This document shows positions 16,274-25,525 of a stretch of DNA of 44,791 nt, piece after piece. The stretch comes from Bacteroidota bacterium (GTDB taxonomy: Bacteria > Bacteroidota > Bacteroidia > Bacteroidales > WCHB1-69). Numbering within the stretch: the first letter of the stretch is position 1; every line of letters starts with the position of its first letter. Location: contig JAEWNB010000204.1 of NCBI GenBank assembly GCA_023392945.1, positions 1-44,791 of the forward strand, written 5' to 3'. The translations under genes were made by a program, and so were the position numbers. The notes beneath the pieces were generated by a model, which was given only the letters and a program-made list of their open reading frames with translations, ran no database searches and was not told the DNA's origin.

Positions 16274-18274
16274 TTATTCTACTAAATGGTCAATAAGCTT
16301 ATCATCAGCAAAGTTGGGCAACGTTACTTTTAACTCCGGATTTACGTCCATAGCTCTTTTGATGGCAAAAACTGCTCCTTCGTTGCGTGCCCAGGAACGC
16401 CTTGAAATGCCGTTGTTGACATCCCAAAAGAGCATCGTTTTGAGTCTTCTGTCTGCATCAGGAGTTCCATCCAACAACATTCCGAAGCCCCCGTTGATAA
16501 CTTCGCCCCAACCTACACCGCCACCGTTGTGAATTGAAACCCAGGTAGCCCCGCGGAAAGAATCCCCAATAACATTCTGTATAGCCATGTCGGCAGTAAA
16601 TGAGGAGCCGTCGTAAATGTTGGAAGTCTCTCTGAAAGGAGAGTCTGTCCCGGATACGTCATGGTGATCACGGCCCAACACAACAGGTGCTGAAATTTTG
16701 CCCTCACGGATTGCCCGGTTGAAAGCTTCTGCAATTTTGATTCGACCTTCTGCATCAGCATACAAAATTCTTGCCTGTGAACCTACTACCAGTTTATTTG
16801 CTTTTGCCCCTTCAATCCAGTGGATGTTATCCTCCATCTGTTGCTTAATTTCTTTAGGTGAATCAGAAATCATTTTTTTAAGAACTTCGATGGCCAAAAG
16901 ATCTGTCACTTCTAAATCAGCTGCTTTTCCTGAAGTACAAACCCAGCGGAAAGGACCGAAGCCGAAATCGAAACACATGGGTCCCATAATGTCTTGGACA
17001 TAAGAGGGATATTTGAATGTTCCGTCACTTTTTAAAACATCTGCACCGGCGCGACTTGCTTCCAAAAGGAAAGCATTTCCATAGTCAAAAAAGTACATGC
17101 CTTTAGCTGAAAGTTTGTTAATGGCTTCAATCTGACGCCTCAAACTGTGACGGACAGCTTCTTTAAACTGCTCCGGTTGTTCAGCCATCATCACTTTGGA
17201 CTCTTCAAAACTGTAACCGACAGGATAATAACCGCCTGACCATGGATTGTGCAGGGAGGTTTGGTCGGAGCCTAAGTCAACCTGAATGTCATGTTCAACG
17301 CAATATTCCCATAAATCGACAATATTGCCCTGATAGGCGAAAGAGTGGGCGATTTTTTTACTTCTGGCAATGGCTACCTGTTGCATCAAATCATCAATAT
17401 TGGTAAAGATCTCATCTACCCAGCCCTGTTGATGGCGTTTGATGGCAGCGGCAGGATTTACTTCGGCGATAATCGATACACAGCCGGCAATATTCCCGGC
17501 TTTTGGCTGAGCACCAGACATGCCTCCAAGTCCTGAAGAAATAAAGAGTTTTCCTCCGATTGAATCCCCGATTTTTCGTGCAGCATTTAAAATGGTAATG
17601 GTAGTCCCGTGCACAATACCCTGAGGTCCGATATACATATAAGAACCTGCGGTCATTTGCCCGTATTGACTTACTCCCATGGCATTGAATTTTTCCCAAT
17701 GATCCTGAGAGGAATAGTTTGGAATCACCATCCCATTGGTAACAACAACTCTGGGAGCCTCTTTATGGGAAGGATATAATCCCATGGGATGTCCTGAATA
17801 CATTGCCAATGTCTGCTCTTCCGTCATTTGCGAGAGATATTGCATTGTAAGAAGATATTGAGCCCAATTTTGAAAAACAGCACCGTTGCCTCCATAGGTA
17901 ATCAGTTCATGAGGGTGTTGGGCAACTGCCGGGTCTAAATTGTTTTGTATCATTAACATGATAGCTGCTGCCTGACGGCATTTGGCAGGATATTCGTCAA
18001 TGTTACGTGCATACATGTCATATTCCGGTCTATAGCGATACATATAAATGCGACCATAATCGTGGAGCTCTTGCAAAAATTCGGGAGCCAACTGAGCATG
18101 AAGTGAGCTGTCAAAGTAGCGTAATGCATTCTTTAAAGCTATCTTTTTCTCTGCTTTGGTTAGTATATCTTTCCTTTTAGGGGCATGGTTAACCGATGCA
18201 TCGTATGGTTTGGTAGTTGGCAAGGTCGTCGGGATTCCTTGCATGATGTCATGTTGAAACTCTTGTAAGGTCAT
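16274..18274 (-). CDS. hutU: Urocanate hydratase
   Basis: Urocanase converts urocanate to imidazolonepropionate, the second step of histidine degradation, using tightly bound NAD+. Diagnostic blocks are GGNGAVFQNWAQYLL near 148-162, GPQGIVHGTTITILNAARK, the glycine-rich GLGGMSGAQPKAG near 249-261, DLGSDQTSLHNPW, and the C-terminal GRDHHDVSGTDSPFRET. At 666 residues it is longer than the roughly 556-residue proteobacterial enzyme but fits the longer Bacteroidota form. The start at ATG 18274 is supported by the promoter 37 nt upstream. No hutH, hutI or formimidoyltransferase gene is in the window. Confidence 0.96.
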   Translation of the reverse strand: MTLQEFQHDIMQGIPTTLPTTKPYDASVNHAPKRKDILTKAEKKIALKNALRYFDSSLHAQLAPEFLQELHDYGRIYMYRYRPEYDMYARNIDEYPAKCRQAAAIMLMIQNNLDPAVAQHPHELITYGGNGAVFQNWAQYLLTMQYLSQMTEEQTLAMYSGHPMGLYPSHKEAPRVVVTNGMVIPNYSSQDHWEKFNAMGVSQYGQMTAGSYMYIGPQGIVHGTTITILNAARKIGDSIGGKLFISSGLGGMSGAQPKAGNIAGCVSIIAEVNPAAAIKRHQQGWVDEIFTNIDDLMQQVAIARSKKIAHSFAYQGNIVDLWEYCVEHDIQVDLGSDQTSLHNPWSGGYYPVGYSFEESKVMMAEQPEQFKEAVRHSLRRQIEAINKLSAKGMYFFDYGNAFLLEASRAGADVLKSDGTFKYPSYVQDIMGPMCFDFGFGPFRWVCTSGKAADLEVTDLLAIEVLKKMISDSPKEIKQQMEDNIHWIEGAKANKLVVGSQARILYADAEGRIKIAEAFNRAIREGKISAPVVLGRDHHDVSGTDSPFRETSNIYDGSSFTADMAIQNVIGDSFRGATWVSIHNGGGVGWGEVINGGFGMLLDGTPDADRRLKTMLFWDVNNGISRRSWARNEGAVFAIKRAMDVNPELKVTLPNFADDKLIDHLVE

Positions 18275-18310
18275 AATTTCTATGATTTACTTCATTTATT
18301 TTGTGAACTG

Positions 18311-18318
18311 CAAAAATA
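18311..18318 (-). promoter_or_regulatory. -7 promoter element of hutU
   Basis: The minus strand reads TATTTTTG (TAnnTTTG), placing the transcript start near 18304 with a leader of about 30 nt to ATG 18274. No operator palindrome is evident. Confidence 0.55.
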
Positions 18319-18339
18319 GGAAAAATGTTGGAAATTTTC

Positions 18340-19017
18340 TTATAACTCCCAGTTGATAATTCCTTTTCCCTGCCGCTCTAAAATTTCGTTGGTTTTGGAA
18401 AAATGTTTACATCCGAAGAACCCCCGGCTTGCCGACAAGGGTGATGGGTGAACGGTCTTTAGTACGAAATGTTTGGAAGTATCAATAAGACTCTCTTTTG
18501 CCTGGGCGTAGTTTCCCCACAAGAGGAAAACCAATCCTTCTTTCCGGTCAGATAAATTTCTGATAACGGCATCCGTGAAAGTCTCCCAGCCGTGATTTTG
18601 GTGTGATCCGGCCTGATGAGCCCTCACAGTCAGGGTGGCATTGAGTAGTAGCACTCCTTGTTGTGCCCATTTTTCAAGATTGCCGCTTTGTGGAATCTGA
18701 TAGCCCAAATCGTCATGCAGCTCCTTGAAAATATTAACAAGTGAGCGGGGATGTTCTATTCCGGGTTGTACCGAAAAACAGAGCCCGTGAGCCTGATGAA
18801 TATTGTGGTAGGGATCCTGCCCGAGGAGGACAACTTTTACTTGATCAAAGGGAGTAAGATTGAATGCATTGAAGATAAGATTCCCCGGAGGAAATATGGT
18901 ATAATGCTTTTTCTCTTCAAGAAGAAATTCTTTTAAATCCCTGAAATAGGGAGCATTGAACTCATTCTGCAAAACCTCTTTCCACGAATCTTCAATAACT
19001 GGATTTACGGTTGTCAT
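18340..19017 (-). CDS. ung: Uracil-DNA glycosylase
   Basis: This is a family 1 uracil-DNA glycosylase that removes uracil from DNA to start base excision repair. The water-activating motif GQDPYHN is at 66-72 (Asp68), followed by LLLNATLTVRAHQAGSH and the C-terminal HPSPLSASRGFFG loop containing the catalytic histidine. At 225 residues it is full length. It begins 5 nt after the purH stop on the same strand, so the two are almost certainly co-transcribed. No anomalies. Confidence 0.97.
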   Translation of the reverse strand: MTTVNPVIEDSWKEVLQNEFNAPYFRDLKEFLLEEKKHYTIFPPGNLIFNAFNLTPFDQVKVVLLGQDPYHNIHQAHGLCFSVQPGIEHPRSLVNIFKELHDDLGYQIPQSGNLEKWAQQGVLLLNATLTVRAHQAGSHQNHGWETFTDAVIRNLSDRKEGLVFLLWGNYAQAKESLIDTSKHFVLKTVHPSPLSASRGFFGCKHFSKTNEILERQGKGIINWEL

Positions 19018-19022
19018 TGATT

Positions 19023-20558
19023 TTAGTGTTTAAAATGGCGAATTCCGGTGAAAATCATCGAGATGCCTAATTCGTCGCATGCCTTGATAGAATCTTCATC
19101 CCGCACAGAACCGCCAGGTTGAATGATCGCAGTAATTCCATATTCCTTTGCCATCTTAACTACATCGTCAAACGGGAAGAAAGCATCACTGGCAAGCGCA
19201 ATATTATCGGTATATCCAAGTTTTTTAGCCTGTTCCATGGCAATATGGGCTGACCCCACACGATTCATCTGACCGGCTCCGACTCCAATGGTCTTATTGT
19301 CCTTAACCAGCGTTATCGCGTTGGATTTGACATGCTTGCAAACTTTCATGGCAAAGAGTAAATCCTTGAGCTCACTTGAAGTGGGTTCTTTTTTGGTAAC
19401 TACGTTTATAGCATAATCCGAAGAACTCATGTTGTCAAGTTCCTGAAGCAACATTCCTCCATTTACACTGATAAACATATCTTTATCCTGATTAGGGGAG
19501 GTCAATTCGTAGGTCATCAGCCTGATATTTTTCTTTGCAGAAAGAATTTCATAAGCATCCGGTGTAAAAGATGGAGCCAGAATGATTTCAAGAAATACAG
19601 GCTTCATCTCTTTTGCTGTTTCAATATCAATTTCCTGATTGGTAGCAACAATCCCTCCGTAAATGGAAACCATATCAACTTCGTAAGCTCGTTTCCAGGC
19701 TTCCATGAGATTTTTTCCTGTTCCTACGCCGCAAGGATTTTTATGTTTAACGGCAACCACAACAGGTTCTGAAAACTCTTTCACGATTTGCAAAGTGGCA
19801 TCGGCATCCTGAATATTATTGTAGGACAATTCCTTGCCATGTAATTGTGTTGCCCATGCCATTGAAAAGGCCTGTTTTTTACCGGCATAAAAAGCAGCTT
19901 TTTGATGAGGGTTCTCTCCGTATCGCAAATCCTGTTTTTTGTCAAATGTCAGGGTAATTGATTCGGGACTTTCTTCATGGCATTGCTCGGTTAAATATTT
20001 GGCTATTGTGGCATCGTAAGAGGCTGTATGACGAAATACCTTCGCTGCTAGCTTGGAACGTGTTTCAATGGTGGTATCGCCGTTTTCTTTGATTTCCTTA
20101 ATAACAGAGTCATAGTCATCAGCATCACACAGCACGGTCACAAATTTATGATTTTTTGCAGCACTTCTCAGCATGCTCGGTCCTCCGATATCAATATTTT
20201 CAATAGCTTCGGTAAAACAAACTCCTTCTTTTTCAATAGTTTGCTTAAATGGGTATAAATTGACCACCACCATATCAATAAATTCAATGCCGTTCTCTTT
20301 CATCTCTTCAATATGTTTGGCATTGGTCCTGACAGAGAGCAATCCCCCATGAACCTTAGGATGGAGCGTTTTAACCCGCCCGTCCATGATTTCGGGAAAT
20401 CCTGTTATTTCACTTATTCCCAAAATTCGTAGTCCGGCTTCTTCCAATAATTTTTTTGTTCCACCGGTGGATATTATTTCAAAATTGAGAGCAATTAATT
20501 CCTTGACAAAGGGAATCAGATTGGTCTTGTCGCTTACGCTAATCAATGCTCTTTTCAT
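19023..20558 (-). CDS. purH: Bifunctional AICAR transformylase / IMP cyclohydrolase
   Basis: PurH carries out the last two steps of purine synthesis, formylating AICAR and closing the ring to IMP. The N-terminal MGS-like cyclohydrolase domain (about 1-140) shows STGGTKKLLEEAG and GRVKTLHPKVHGG. The AICARFT domain shows LRYGENPHQKAAFY (about 210-223), VKHKNPCGVGTG and the C-terminal QPGGSVRDEDSI. At 511 residues it is complete and of normal length. It leads a two-gene unit with ung. I found no TAnnTTTG match or PurR-like operator in the 80 nt upstream. Confidence 0.97.
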   Translation of the reverse strand: MKRALISVSDKTNLIPFVKELIALNFEIISTGGTKKLLEEAGLRILGISEITGFPEIMDGRVKTLHPKVHGGLLSVRTNAKHIEEMKENGIEFIDMVVVNLYPFKQTIEKEGVCFTEAIENIDIGGPSMLRSAAKNHKFVTVLCDADDYDSVIKEIKENGDTTIETRSKLAAKVFRHTASYDATIAKYLTEQCHEESPESITLTFDKKQDLRYGENPHQKAAFYAGKKQAFSMAWATQLHGKELSYNNIQDADATLQIVKEFSEPVVVAVKHKNPCGVGTGKNLMEAWKRAYEVDMVSIYGGIVATNQEIDIETAKEMKPVFLEIILAPSFTPDAYEILSAKKNIRLMTYELTSPNQDKDMFISVNGGMLLQELDNMSSSDYAINVVTKKEPTSSELKDLLFAMKVCKHVKSNAITLVKDNKTIGVGAGQMNRVGSAHIAMEQAKKLGYTDNIALASDAFFPFDDVVKMAKEYGITAIIQPGGSVRDEDSIKACDELGISMIFTGIRHFKH

Positions 20559-20638
20559 AATTATATATTTTAGGTTAATGTTTTATAGGGATTAATTTCG
20601 GTGAATAAATTATTGCTAACTAAAAATGATTTATTTAC

Positions 20639-21919
20639 TTATTTTAATACCCAGTAATTTCTGTTTATCTTATTTACAAAGTCATTAGCTTCCTGCTCAC
20701 TATTATAGATTCCAACACAAACTCTTATTCTGTTATTGCCATCTTGATAAAGCAAAATCGGGTTTAGATGCTGTAACGATCTCTCTTTGATATGAAGAGC
20801 CGCATCCTTTTCAGAAATAAAACTACCTGCAATCACATAGTATTTTCCTTTTTGGAAGAGTGTTTTGGAGAATTCGGTTGTGGAGGGAGACAGAACAGGC
20901 GCTTCCTCTGAAGAATTTACTTCTCCGGCTGAAAGGGTTTCCTTTTCAACGGCAGAAGTATCACTATCCTGTTCATAACCAGGAAGGAAAGGAATTACAA
21001 TGACCTCTTTATTACAACACCCATTTTCGTTTAGTTGATTAAAAATATCAAATTCAGAAGAACCTTCGGTGACTTTTTCTGTCTGAATAGGCTCTTTGCT
21101 GAAGTATTGGTGCATAATATCTTTAACAGTCAACTCAATTGGAACCCAATAGAAATAGCCAATAGCTCCTAATCCAAGGAGAATAACCAAAATGATGGTC
21201 AGGATAATGGCTACCTTACGATTCTTCTTTTTTGGTTTAGATTCCTTTTCAACAGAAATATTATCTTGAGGAATTGATGTTTCGGCTTCTGATTCGCCTT
21301 CAGAAACATTGGGTTCAGCAAGAGTTTTCTCTTTCTCCTCATCCATAATCTTAGTTTCATCCGAAGTTTCAGCGGCAACAGCAACATTCTTAACTTCAGG
21401 AATTTCCGGAGCAGGAGCCGGTGAGGGTTGGATATTATCCGAAATAGTCTCTGCAACATCTTCCTTTATTTGTTCCCCGGAGGATACAGTTTCGGGAACA
21501 ACCTCTTCTTTTTCGAGAGCTTTTATTTCAATAGGTTCCATCCCTTCGTATTCACTGTTCAGCTCAACAATATTGGTAGAATCAAAACCAAGTTCCCCTT
21601 TGCTGTTTAAATAAAAAGTTCCAAAGTTTTGAAAAGAGACACTTTTATTGTTTAAAACTGCTGCTTTTAATTTCTCAACCCATTGTTTAACTTCACCATC
21701 TGCTTCAGGAATTCTTTTTTGTAATTTCTCAGACAATTTCAGAGTAAAGGCAAATCCGTTGCCATCACTATTGGGATTAAACTTAACGAGGTATTGCGGA
21801 GGATAAAGCATCCCATCTGTAAGTTGTGCAGATACAAAGTGTTTAGAAAATTGTCCAAGATCGTTGATGAAAACAGACTCTTCTGTTTTTAGAATTTCGA
21901 TGATGGTTTGGATGATCAT
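20639..21919 (-). CDS. HU-CCDC81 / SPOR domain membrane protein
   Basis: This 426-residue protein has a domain order typical of Bacteroidota. Two HU/CCDC81-type domains occupy about 1-120 (VFINDLGQFSKHFVSAQL at the front; FQNFGTFYLN near 96-105). A long acidic, Pro/Glu-rich linker (about 125-232) is followed by one membrane helix (about 236-258) and a C-terminal SPOR domain (about 358-426, KYYVIAGSFISEKDAA onward). SPOR domains bind denuded septal peptidoglycan, so a cell-division role is likely. With an N-terminal cytosolic HU-like part it could bridge cytosol and cell wall; whether it binds DNA is unknown. It follows kdsB by 43 nt. Confidence 0.88.
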   Translation of the reverse strand: MIIQTIIEILKTEESVFINDLGQFSKHFVSAQLTDGMLYPPQYLVKFNPNSDGNGFAFTLKLSEKLQKRIPEADGEVKQWVEKLKAAVLNNKSVSFQNFGTFYLNSKGELGFDSTNIVELNSEYEGMEPIEIKALEKEEVVPETVSSGEQIKEDVAETISDNIQPSPAPAPEIPEVKNVAVAAETSDETKIMDEEKEKTLAEPNVSEGESEAETSIPQDNISVEKESKPKKKNRKVAIILTIILVILLGLGAIGYFYWVPIELTVKDIMHQYFSKEPIQTEKVTEGSSEFDIFNQLNENGCCNKEVIVIPFLPGYEQDSDTSAVEKETLSAGEVNSSEEAPVLSPSTTEFSKTLFQKGKYYVIAGSFISEKDAALHIKERSLQHLNPILLYQDGNNRIRVCVGIYNSEQEANDFVNKINRNYWVLK

Positions 21920-21962
21920 GATGTTGAAGTTTTTTCAGATTAATGATTCGAAATAGAGTGTG

Positions 21963-22712
21963 TTATGTCAGGCTATCCAAATTCTTAATAAATTCGTTGG
22001 CTTTAATTAAATCTTCGGGAGTATCAATGGAGAGGCTGTCGTAGTTGCATAGGGAAACATAAATGGAGAAATCATTTTCAAGCCATCTTAGCTGTTCCAG
22101 CTTTTCGCTTTTTTCAAGCGGAGAAGGAGAGAGCTTTATTAATTGCTTGAGGATGTTATATTTGTATGCATATATGCCAACATGTTTATAATAATTGACA
22201 CTTTGATTTTCATCGGGAGTCCTGTTAAAAGGAATTAAAAACCTACTGAAATAGAGTGCTTTTGAGTGATTTGAAAAGACCACTTTTACAACATTAGGAT
22301 TTTTAATATCCCTTTTCCCGTCCAGTTTTTTAACAAGAGTAGCAATTTCAATGGATGGTTCACTAAATTTATCAATAAGCAGATTAATCTCTTGTGGACG
22401 GATAAAGGGCTCATCACCTTGGATATTGACAATGACATCATCATCGGAGAGTTTGATTTTGGCAGCAGCTTCCCCGCATCTGTCAGTCCCGGAAGGGTGG
22501 GATGGGGAGGTCATGACCACTTTTCCTCCAAAATCCAATACTGTCTTTTCAATTCTGGGATCGTCAGTGGCGATGACAACATCGTCCAGGCGTGATTCGA
22601 TACAACGATTGTAAACGTGCTGTATCATAGGAATATTTCCAATTATTGCCAATGGCTTCCCCGGAAATCTGGTGGAAGCGTAGCGGGCGGGAATTATACC
22701 TGTAAATTTCAT
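21963..22712 (-). CDS. kdsB: CMP-KDO synthetase (3-deoxy-manno-octulosonate cytidylyltransferase)
   Basis: KdsB activates KDO with CTP for lipopolysaccharide inner-core synthesis, which confirms a Gram-negative envelope. Visible motifs are the nucleotide loop IPARYASTRFPGKPLA near the N-terminus, SHPSGTDRCGEAA, VNIQGDEPFI and the C-terminal SIDTPEDLIKA. From ATG 22712 it has 249 residues, normal for the family. The frame extends to 22733, but only through a TTG, and the conserved sequence begins right at the ATG. It sits 21 nt after the deoxynucleoside kinase gene, within a likely four-gene minus-strand unit. Confidence 0.96.
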   Translation of the reverse strand: MKFTGIIPARYASTRFPGKPLAIIGNIPMIQHVYNRCIESRLDDVVIATDDPRIEKTVLDFGGKVVMTSPSHPSGTDRCGEAAAKIKLSDDDVIVNIQGDEPFIRPQEINLLIDKFSEPSIEIATLVKKLDGKRDIKNPNVVKVVFSNHSKALYFSRFLIPFNRTPDENQSVNYYKHVGIYAYKYNILKQLIKLSPSPLEKSEKLEQLRWLENDFSIYVSLCNYDSLSIDTPEDLIKANEFIKNLDSLT

Positions 22713-22733
22713 TTTGTATTTTTTTTGAATCAA

Positions 22734-23372
22734 TTATTTAAAAAGACCGAATAGTTCTGCGTTAATTTTATCAATGACAATCCCGAAATCTTCAGCTTTT
22801 TCGCCAAATTTAATGGTATTGACATCAATGATCAGCAATTTCCCAACTCCCGATTCTTCCAACTGTTTCTCATATTTGAGAATCCATTCTTCATACCTTT
22901 CATTGAGATGTTGCAGATAGTCAATTCTGATGGAGTTTTCATATTCCCTGCCTCTCTTCTGGATTTGTTCAACCAGTGTGGAAGTATCAGCTCTCAGATA
23001 AATTAGCAGGTCGGGAAATTGGATGAATTGGGCCATTAATTCAAACAGGGAGGAGTAGTTCTCAAAGTCGCGGGTGGGCATGAGTCCCATTGAATGTAAA
23101 TTCGGGGCAAAGATATAAGCATCTTCATAAATGGTCCTGTCCTGAATAATATCTTTCTTCTTCTTCCTGATTTCAATAACCTGACGAAAACGATTATTTA
23201 AAAAATAAACCTGCAGGTTGAAAGACCACCGCTGCATATCTTCGTAAAAACTTGAAAGGTAAGGATTGTTTTCAACACTTTCATACATGGGTTCCCAGCC
23301 AAAATGTTTTGCCAACATGCCGGTTAAGGTTGTTTTTCCTGAACCGATATTTCCTGCGACTGCTATATGCAT
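22734..23372 (-). CDS. Deoxynucleoside kinase (deoxyadenosine/deoxyguanosine kinase family)
   Basis: This salvage enzyme phosphorylates deoxynucleosides to dNMPs. The P-loop GNIGSGKTT is at 7-15, followed by YESVENNPYLSSFYED (substrate-site region), QDRTIYEDAYIF carrying the DR motif, and a lid with Arg residues near QIQKRGREYE. At 212 residues it is complete. The exact base preference (dA/dG, or broad as in Bacteroidota homologues) cannot be read from the sequence. It lies 42 nt downstream of the OPT transporter and 21 nt upstream of kdsB. Confidence 0.92.
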   Translation of the reverse strand: MHIAVAGNIGSGKTTLTGMLAKHFGWEPMYESVENNPYLSSFYEDMQRWSFNLQVYFLNNRFRQVIEIRKKKKDIIQDRTIYEDAYIFAPNLHSMGLMPTRDFENYSSLFELMAQFIQFPDLLIYLRADTSTLVEQIQKRGREYENSIRIDYLQHLNERYEEWILKYEKQLEESGVGKLLIIDVNTIKFGEKAEDFGIVIDKINAELFGLFK

Positions 23373-23414
23373 AATATTTCTTTTAAGGTTATATGTTTTG
23401 TTAATTTCTTTTAT

Positions 23415-25418
23415 CTAAGCAATATTTTCTTTTTTAACTCTTGAATGCAATATTAAATAAGTACACAAGCCAATATACATTACAATAGTGAGAATTTTGA
23501 AAAGAGGAGATCCATCCCAGCCTTCGATTGCAAATTCAAAGCCGGCATATTTCATGATGGCACTTACCACTCCCATAATGGCACCTCCTGCCATCAATCC
23601 GGAAGCCAATAAGGTTCCTTTTTCTTTTCTGGTTTTATTGATTGCGGCATCTTTACTTCTGTTACTGATGAACCAGGCAATAAGACCACCCATCAATAAT
23701 GGAATGTTTAAGTCAAGCGGTAAGAACATTCCAAGAGAAAATGCCAGAGCCGGAATGCCTATTCTGTCGAGAACTACGGCTAAAATCGCCCCAATAATAT
23801 AGAGCATCCAGGGGGTTTCTCCTCCAAACATGAGAGGCTTAATGATAGCAGCCATGGCATTTGCCTGAGGGGCAACCAAGGCCCCTTCACCGCTGTACCC
23901 ATAGGTTTCGGAAAGCAACATGATAACGGCCCCAACGGTCAGGGCAGAAACCAATGTTCCGACAAATTTTAAGGATTCCTGTTTAAAGGGAGATGTTCCG
24001 ATCCAGTAACCAATCTTAAGGTCGGTTACAAAACCCCCTGCCATTGCAAGTGCAGAACAAACAACCCCACCCACAACCAAAGAGGTTATGATTCCGGTGC
24101 CGCCCTGTAAACCAACTGCCGATAAAATAAAGGATGATAATATCAGCGTCATCATGGTCATTCCGGAAACAGGATTAGTTCCTACAGTGGCAATTGCAGT
24201 TGCAGCAACAGTAGTGAACAAAAAGGCAAATAAAAAGACAATAATAATGGCAACCAACACTTTGGCGAAAGATAGCTGCAATCCAAAAATAAAAAATACG
24301 GAGAGCAAAATGATTACGGCAACAAATCCAAGGAGAATAATCTTCATGGGGATGTCACGCTGTGTTCTGAGAACTTTAACAGGTACGTCACTCTGGCTGC
24401 TCTTACTGCTTTTGAAAACGATTCCTACAGAGTCTTTAATAACACCGGCTGATTTCACCACTCCGATGATACCTGCCATCGCAATACCGCCAATACCAAT
24501 GTATCTGACAAAGTTTTTGAAAATAAAATCAGGATCCAGGGTGCTCATAAGGGTTCCGTCGGGCATAGCCCCGTATTGTCCAAGTAAAGGAACAATAAAC
24601 CACCATGACAAAAGGGAACCGGCACAGATAATGGTCGCATATTTTAATCCGATAAGAAAACCGGTTCCTAATAAAATGGAGCCGGCATTCATTTTAAAAA
24701 CAAATTTATAATCCATTGCGATTCTTTCTCCGAAAGCCGACATACGCGTTGTAATGGTTTCTCCCCAAAAATGAAAAGTAGTCATTAAGAAATCATACAA
24801 TCCTCCAATGGCTCCACTGATAAGAAGTAGTCTTGCCTGACTTCCGCCTTTAGCTCCCGAAACGATAATCTCTGTGGTGGCGGTAGCTTCAGGAAATGGA
24901 TATTGACCATGCATGTCAGATACAAAATATTTTCTGAAAGGAATTAGAAAAAGAATCCCTAAAAAGCCTCCGAATAGTGAAGAAAGAAAAATCTGCCAGA
25001 AGTTGACATTGATAGAATTGGCAATTTCCGGGGAGGTTTCCTTAATGATGTATATTGCCGGCAAGGTGAATATGGCACCGGCAACAATAACTCCTGAGCT
25101 CGCTCCGATTGACTGAATGATGACATTTTCCGATAAGGCGCTCTTGCGCTTTGCAATGGTCGAGATTCCTACTGCAATGATGGCAATGGGAATGGCAGCT
25201 TCAAATACCTGGCCAAAACGTAATCCGGAATAGGCAGTGGCAGCTGAAAAAATAATCGCCATGATAATTCCCCAGAAAACGGTCCATCCATTTACTTCAG
25301 GATAGTTGCGGTCGCTAAGTAAAATAGGCTTGTAATGTTCATTTTCCTTGAGTTCTGAATAGGCATTTTCAGGCAATTTAATTTCATTCTCTTCCAATGG
25401 GACATTTTTTTCTTCCAT
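23415..25418 (-). CDS. OPT family oligopeptide transporter
   Basis: This 667-residue integral membrane protein has about 15 hydrophobic helices and belongs to the OPT family of proton-coupled peptide or metal-chelate transporters. Characteristic parts are GLRFGQVFEAAIPIAIIAVG near the front, KYFVSDMHGQYPFPEATATTE (about 175-195), and a TNPVSGMTMMTLI segment. The long frame reaches back to a GTG at 25460, but that codon overlaps the -7 promoter at 25460-25467. The ATG at 25418 (MEEKNVPLEENE) is therefore the start. It probably opens a unit with the kinase, kdsB and the SPOR gene. Substrate unknown; peptides are the default guess. Confidence 0.93.
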   Translation of the reverse strand: MEEKNVPLEENEIKLPENAYSELKENEHYKPILLSDRNYPEVNGWTVFWGIIMAIIFSAATAYSGLRFGQVFEAAIPIAIIAVGISTIAKRKSALSENVIIQSIGASSGVIVAGAIFTLPAIYIIKETSPEIANSINVNFWQIFLSSLFGGFLGILFLIPFRKYFVSDMHGQYPFPEATATTEIIVSGAKGGSQARLLLISGAIGGLYDFLMTTFHFWGETITTRMSAFGERIAMDYKFVFKMNAGSILLGTGFLIGLKYATIICAGSLLSWWFIVPLLGQYGAMPDGTLMSTLDPDFIFKNFVRYIGIGGIAMAGIIGVVKSAGVIKDSVGIVFKSSKSSQSDVPVKVLRTQRDIPMKIILLGFVAVIILLSVFFIFGLQLSFAKVLVAIIIVFLFAFLFTTVAATAIATVGTNPVSGMTMMTLILSSFILSAVGLQGGTGIITSLVVGGVVCSALAMAGGFVTDLKIGYWIGTSPFKQESLKFVGTLVSALTVGAVIMLLSETYGYSGEGALVAPQANAMAAIIKPLMFGGETPWMLYIIGAILAVVLDRIGIPALAFSLGMFLPLDLNIPLLMGGLIAWFISNRSKDAAINKTRKEKGTLLASGLMAGGAIMGVVSAIMKYAGFEFAIEGWDGSPLFKILTIVMYIGLCTYLILHSRVKKENIA

Positions 25419-25459
25419 AAATAGTGATATTAAATTAGTAATTCTATTTTTCGATGCCA

Positions 25460-25467
25460 CAAAAATA
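25460..25467 (-). promoter_or_regulatory. -7 promoter element of the OPT transporter unit
   Basis: The minus strand reads TATTTTTG (TAnnTTTG). Transcription from about 25453 gives a leader of about 35 nt to ATG 25418 and rules out the upstream GTG at 25460 as start. Confidence 0.6.
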
Positions 25468-25525
25468 GAATTTTTTTTGGTTTAAATTACAAAATAATGA
25501 ACCCAAACTAAGGAAAAAATTATCC

